Assembly (NCBI RefSeq): GCF_016809835.1
Contig: NZ_JAFBIL020000005.1
Coordinates: 310,001 to 374,000 of the forward strand
DNA length: 64,000 nt
Reading direction: 5' to 3'
Origin: Massilia soli
Lineage (GTDB): Bacteria; Pseudomonadota; Gammaproteobacteria; Burkholderiales; Burkholderiaceae_D
Below, in pieces: positions 61,431 to 64,000 of this stretch. The notes below the pieces were generated by a model. The model was not told the origin of the DNA and searched no databases. It saw only the letters and a program-made list of their open reading frames with translations. Position 1 is the stretch's first letter. Each line of letters starts with the position of its first letter. A program made the translations under genes and the position numbers.

Positions 61431-62060
61431 ATGAACTCGAACCAACGTAACCAAGGTAACAACCAATCGAACAACGGTGGCAACGAGAAATTTGAATCCT
61501 CGTCGCGCGGCGGAAAGACTGACGAGAGCAATGCCCGTCAGGAATCGCTGTCGCAACAATCCCAACAGTCGGCAAGCCAGCAGTCGGGCAAGCGCGATAG
61601 CGAAGTGGGCATGGACCGCCCGCAGGAAAATCAGGAAGATCCATCGTGGGGCCGCGAAGGCAAGGCGCAGCCAACTGGCGCCGATAAGCTGGGCAACCCA
61701 GGCAATCGTCAAACCGGCCAATCGGATTCCCTGCAGCAGGGCCAACAGAAGCCAGGCCAGCAAAAGCCAGGCCAGCAGCAGCAAGGTAATCAGCAGCAAG
61801 GCAACCAGCAGCCAGGTCAGCAGCAGCCTGGCCAGCAGCAGGGTAATAAACAGCAAGGCGGCATGCCTGGCACCGAGCGCACCGGTTCGCAGAGCGGCAA
61901 CCAGCAAGGCGCGAGCCCACATAGCGGCGGCCACATGAATGCCGACCAGAAAATGGACGACGATACCGGCCTGTCCAATACCGCCAACCGCCAGTCGGCG
62001 GAGCAGGATCAGTCGAAGCAAAGCAACGTCGGACGCCGTAGCGATATGACGGCTGATTAA
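61431..62060 (+). CDS. Gln/Asn/Gly-rich low-complexity protein
   Basis: A 209-residue, strongly hydrophilic, probably disordered protein. It starts MNSNQRNQGNNQSNNGGNEK and has an imperfect repeat tract of QQGNQQ, QQPGQQ and QKPGQQ units at about residues 102-144. The C-terminus is acidic and Ser/Gln-rich. No domain is recognised. The AAAGGAAA site and codon pattern support translation. It is divergent from the KGG stress gene and shares its composition bias, so a related stress or desiccation role is plausible but unproven. Confidence 0.65.
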   Translation: MNSNQRNQGNNQSNNGGNEKFESSSRGGKTDESNARQESLSQQSQQSASQQSGKRDSEVGMDRPQENQEDPSWGREGKAQPTGADKLGNPGNRQTGQSDSLQQGQQKPGQQKPGQQQQGNQQQGNQQPGQQQPGQQQGNKQQGGMPGTERTGSQSGNQQGASPHSGGHMNADQKMDDDTGLSNTANRQSAEQDQSKQSNVGRRSDMTAD

Positions 62061-62071
62061 AACAGTGGCTT

Positions 62072-62146
62072 CGCGGGAAGCCTTCCTTCCCGCGTAGTTC
62101 GTCAAAGCGCCAGCGCTGATTTGATCAGCCCTGGCGCTTTTCTTTT
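62072..62146 (+). terminator. two tandem hairpins after the Gln-rich gene
   Basis: First hairpin cgcgggaag-ccttc-cttcccgcg (62072-62094), second aagcgccag ... ctggcgctt with an inner gctgat/atcagc stem (62105-62139) and a T-rich tail. The second is a convincing terminator. Confidence 0.8.
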
Positions 62147-62157
62147 CAGGCGCATCG

Positions 62158-62262
62158 CGTCGTTCCCGCGCAGGCGGGAATCCATAACCAATAGCAAGTT
62201 AAAACGCACATCTCGCCACTATCGCCAGCGGTTCATAGGTTCCCGCTTCCGCGGGAACGACG
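62158..62262. repeat. dRS3-like palindromic repeat, copy 8
   Basis: cgtcgttcccgcgcaggcgg ... ggttcccgcttccgcgggaa ending cgacg. It sits between the terminator and the ABC exporter gene. Confidence 0.8.
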
Positions 62263-62297
62263 ATAGCGGCACGACTCTCATTACGTCTGGGAGCTAA

Positions 62298-64000
62298 GTG
62301 CAGGCGTCGCTTGTCCAATCCGTTATGGAACAGGACAAAGCCCCGGACACCGACAAGCACGGCGTTGCTGCCGAGCTAAGGCATATCGTCTCCGAGTACC
62401 GCTGGCGCATCCTCGCCTCCCTTGCATTTCTTATTACAGCCAAAATCGCCACGGTTGCGGTTCCCTTGCTGCTCAAGCGCATCATCGATGCCTTCGCTGC
62501 GCCAGGCAAGCTCGCCATGCTGCCGATCTACCTGCTGGCCGGCTACGCGATCCTGCGTTTCCTCAGCACCCTGTTCAATGAATTGCGCGACCTGCTGTTT
62601 GCCCGCGTAACGCTGCGCACCGTCGCAGCCTACGCGCAGAAGACCTTCGCCCACCTGCACGCGCTCAGCCCTGCCTTCCATGCGCGGCGCCAGATCGGCG
62701 CGCTATTGCCGGACATCGACCGCGGCACCAACGGCATCGCCTTCCTGTTGAACGTCGCGCTGTTCACCATCGTACCCACGCTCATTGAAATCGCCCTGGT
62801 GCTGGCCGTAATGCTCAACCGCTACAGCGCCGGCTTTGCCATCATCATTACCACCATGTTCCTTCTATATGGCGGATTCACGCTGGTGTTCACCAACCGG
62901 CGCGTGATGTACCAGCGCCGCGTCAACAAGCTCGATTCCGGCGCCAAGGGTCAGTTGGCCGACAGCCTGATCAATTACGACACGATCAAATACTTCGCCA
63001 ACGAAACGATCGAGGCGGCGCGCTTTCAAGACACCATGGGGAAGTGGCAAGAGGCCGGCATGGGCAACCAGAAAGCGCTGTTCACGCTGCACGTCGGCCA
63101 AAGCGCGGTGATCGGCATTGGTGTCGGCGCGATCATGCTGCTGGCCGGCGATGCCGTCTGGCGCGGCGAGATGCGGGTTGGCGACCTAGTACTGATCAAC
63201 GCCTATGCACTGCAAGTCTGTCTGCCGCTCAATGCGCTCGGCTTTGTCTACCGCGAGGCGCGCGACGCATGGGTCAATGCCGAACGGCTGTTCCAGTTGC
63301 TGCGCGAGAAGCCCGACATCGCGGAGCCGCCGAGCATGCGACGGCTGCAAGCCGACAAGGGCGAGGTCGTGTTCGACCGTGTCTGGTTCCATTACGACCC
63401 CACTCGTCCGGTACTGTGCGACGTTAGCTTTCGGATCCCTCCTGGCAAGACGGTGGGTGTTGTAGGCCGCAGCGGTTCGGGCAAGTCTACGCTGGCGCGC
63501 CTGCTGTTGCGCTTGTATGACCCGGTGCAAGGACGCATCCTGATTGACGGCGACGACCTCGGCGAAGTCAGCCCGGGCAGCGTGCGCGAGGCAATCGGCG
63601 TGGTGCCGCAAGACACCGCCTTATTCAACGACACCATCGGCTACAACATCGGCTACGGCCGTATCGGTTGCTCGCGCGCCGACGTGGTCGCCGCCGCACA
63701 GGCGGCGCACGTTCACGATCTCATTGATTCGCTTCCCGCCAAATACGAGACCGAGGTCGGCGAGCGCGGCGTCAAGCTGTCCGGCGGTGAAAAGCAGCGG
63801 ATCGCGATCGCGCGCGCGATCCTGAAATCGCCGCCCATCCTGATCTTCGACGAAGCAACGTCAGCGCTTGATTCAGATTCAGAGCACGCGATACAGCAGG
63901 AACTGGAGCGCTTGTCGCTGAATCGAACCACTCTCATCATCGCGCATCGGCTGTCCACCGTCGTCGGCGCGCACACCATCCTGGTGATGGACAAAGGGCG
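62298..64000 (+). CDS. Atm1-type ABC exporter (runs off the window)
   Basis: At least 567 residues of a half-size ABC transporter with fused membrane and ATPase domains. Membrane helices span about residues 35-300. The segment DSLINYDTIKYFANE is the hallmark of the Atm1/HMT1 family, which exports glutathione-linked or persulfide compounds for iron-sulfur or metal homeostasis. ATPase motifs are Walker A GRSGSGKS, Q-loop PQDTALFND, signature LSGGEKQR, Walker B ILIFDEATSALD and H-loop IIAHRLSTV. The GTG at 62298 has GGGAG upstream; an ATG at 62325 is an alternative. The C-terminal end is beyond 64000. Confidence 0.87.
   Translation, partial: MQASLVQSVMEQDKAPDTDKHGVAAELRHIVSEYRWRILASLAFLITAKIATVAVPLLLKRIIDAFAAPGKLAMLPIYLLAGYAILRFLSTLFNELRDLLFARVTLRTVAAYAQKTFAHLHALSPAFHARRQIGALLPDIDRGTNGIAFLLNVALFTIVPTLIEIALVLAVMLNRYSAGFAIIITTMFLLYGGFTLVFTNRRVMYQRRVNKLDSGAKGQLADSLINYDTIKYFANETIEAARFQDTMGKWQEAGMGNQKALFTLHVGQSAVIGIGVGAIMLLAGDAVWRGEMRVGDLVLINAYALQVCLPLNALGFVYREARDAWVNAERLFQLLREKPDIAEPPSMRRLQADKGEVVFDRVWFHYDPTRPVLCDVSFRIPPGKTVGVVGRSGSGKSTLARLLLRLYDPVQGRILIDGDDLGEVSPGSVREAIGVVPQDTALFNDTIGYNIGYGRIGCSRADVVAAAQAAHVHDLIDSLPAKYETEVGERGVKLSGGEKQRIAIARAILKSPPILIFDEATSALDSDSEHAIQQELERLSLNRTTLIIAHRLSTVVGAHTILVMDKG

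Overview
The window looks like chromosome from a high-GC betaproteobacterium of the Burkholderiales, most likely an Oxalobacteraceae member of the Massilia/Duganella/Telluria type. This is inferred from gene order (surE-pcm-nlpD-rpoS; sucA-sucB-lpdA-zapE; sdhCDAB-sdhE-gltA opposite mdh and acnA, with a DUF2863 gene after acnA), a PEP-CTERM protein and protein similarity. No rRNA or tRNA gene was recognised.

Layout. 1-3925: start of rlmD, then the minus-strand stationary-phase/repair group surE-pcm-nlpD-rpoS. 3996-7058: a two-gene minus-strand operon of a TIR-domain protein and an 814-residue TPR protein whose N-terminal P-loop is decayed; this is the best candidate for an undescribed conflict or signalling system. 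7249-15121: housekeeping and accessory genes (quinone oxidoreductase, DinG-like helicase, PP2C phosphatase, secreted hydrolase, LysR regulator opposite an SbtA-type bicarbonate transporter). 15122-18572: a small accessory island with a broken piece of zapE, two orphan genes, and an IS30-type insertion sequence sitting with a small cargo gene inside a 1.77-kb segment bounded by 27-bp inverted repeats. 18573-26466: the 2-oxoglutarate dehydrogenase genes sucA, sucB and lpdA with zapE and a lipoprotein gene.

26741-34275 is an iron-related region. Two Fur-box-like sites share the same 16-bp core. They precede a five-gene operon (PepSY membrane protein, DUF2271, DUF4198, ApbE flavin transferase, flavodoxin-type reductase) and a TonB siderophore receptor with a PiuC-type hydroxylase. 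The DUF2271 protein carries a DGVSGAT motif expected of ApbE substrates, so the operon can be read as an extracytoplasmic flavin electron-transfer chain for ferric-siderophore reduction. 34295-41090 holds a copper-binding four-helix protein, an orphan BlaI-type repressor, a CHRD/PEP-CTERM protein, gluQ and a subtilase.

41188-54702 is a citric-acid-cycle cluster: gltA, sdhE and sdhCDAB on minus; mdh, a CoA-ester lyase, a small secreted protein, acnA and DUF2863 on plus; between them a GntR regulator with a perfect 16-bp palindrome in the shared promoter. With sucA, sucB and lpdA, the window carries much of the cycle. 54794-64000 is more accessory: DUF305, two orphan genes, a solo end of the IS30-type element, a beta-lactamase-fold hydrolase, CYTH and M14 proteins, a KGG stress protein opposite a Gln-rich protein, and the start of an Atm1-type ABC exporter. 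Eight copies of a dRS3-like palindromic repeat fill gaps between genes across the window.
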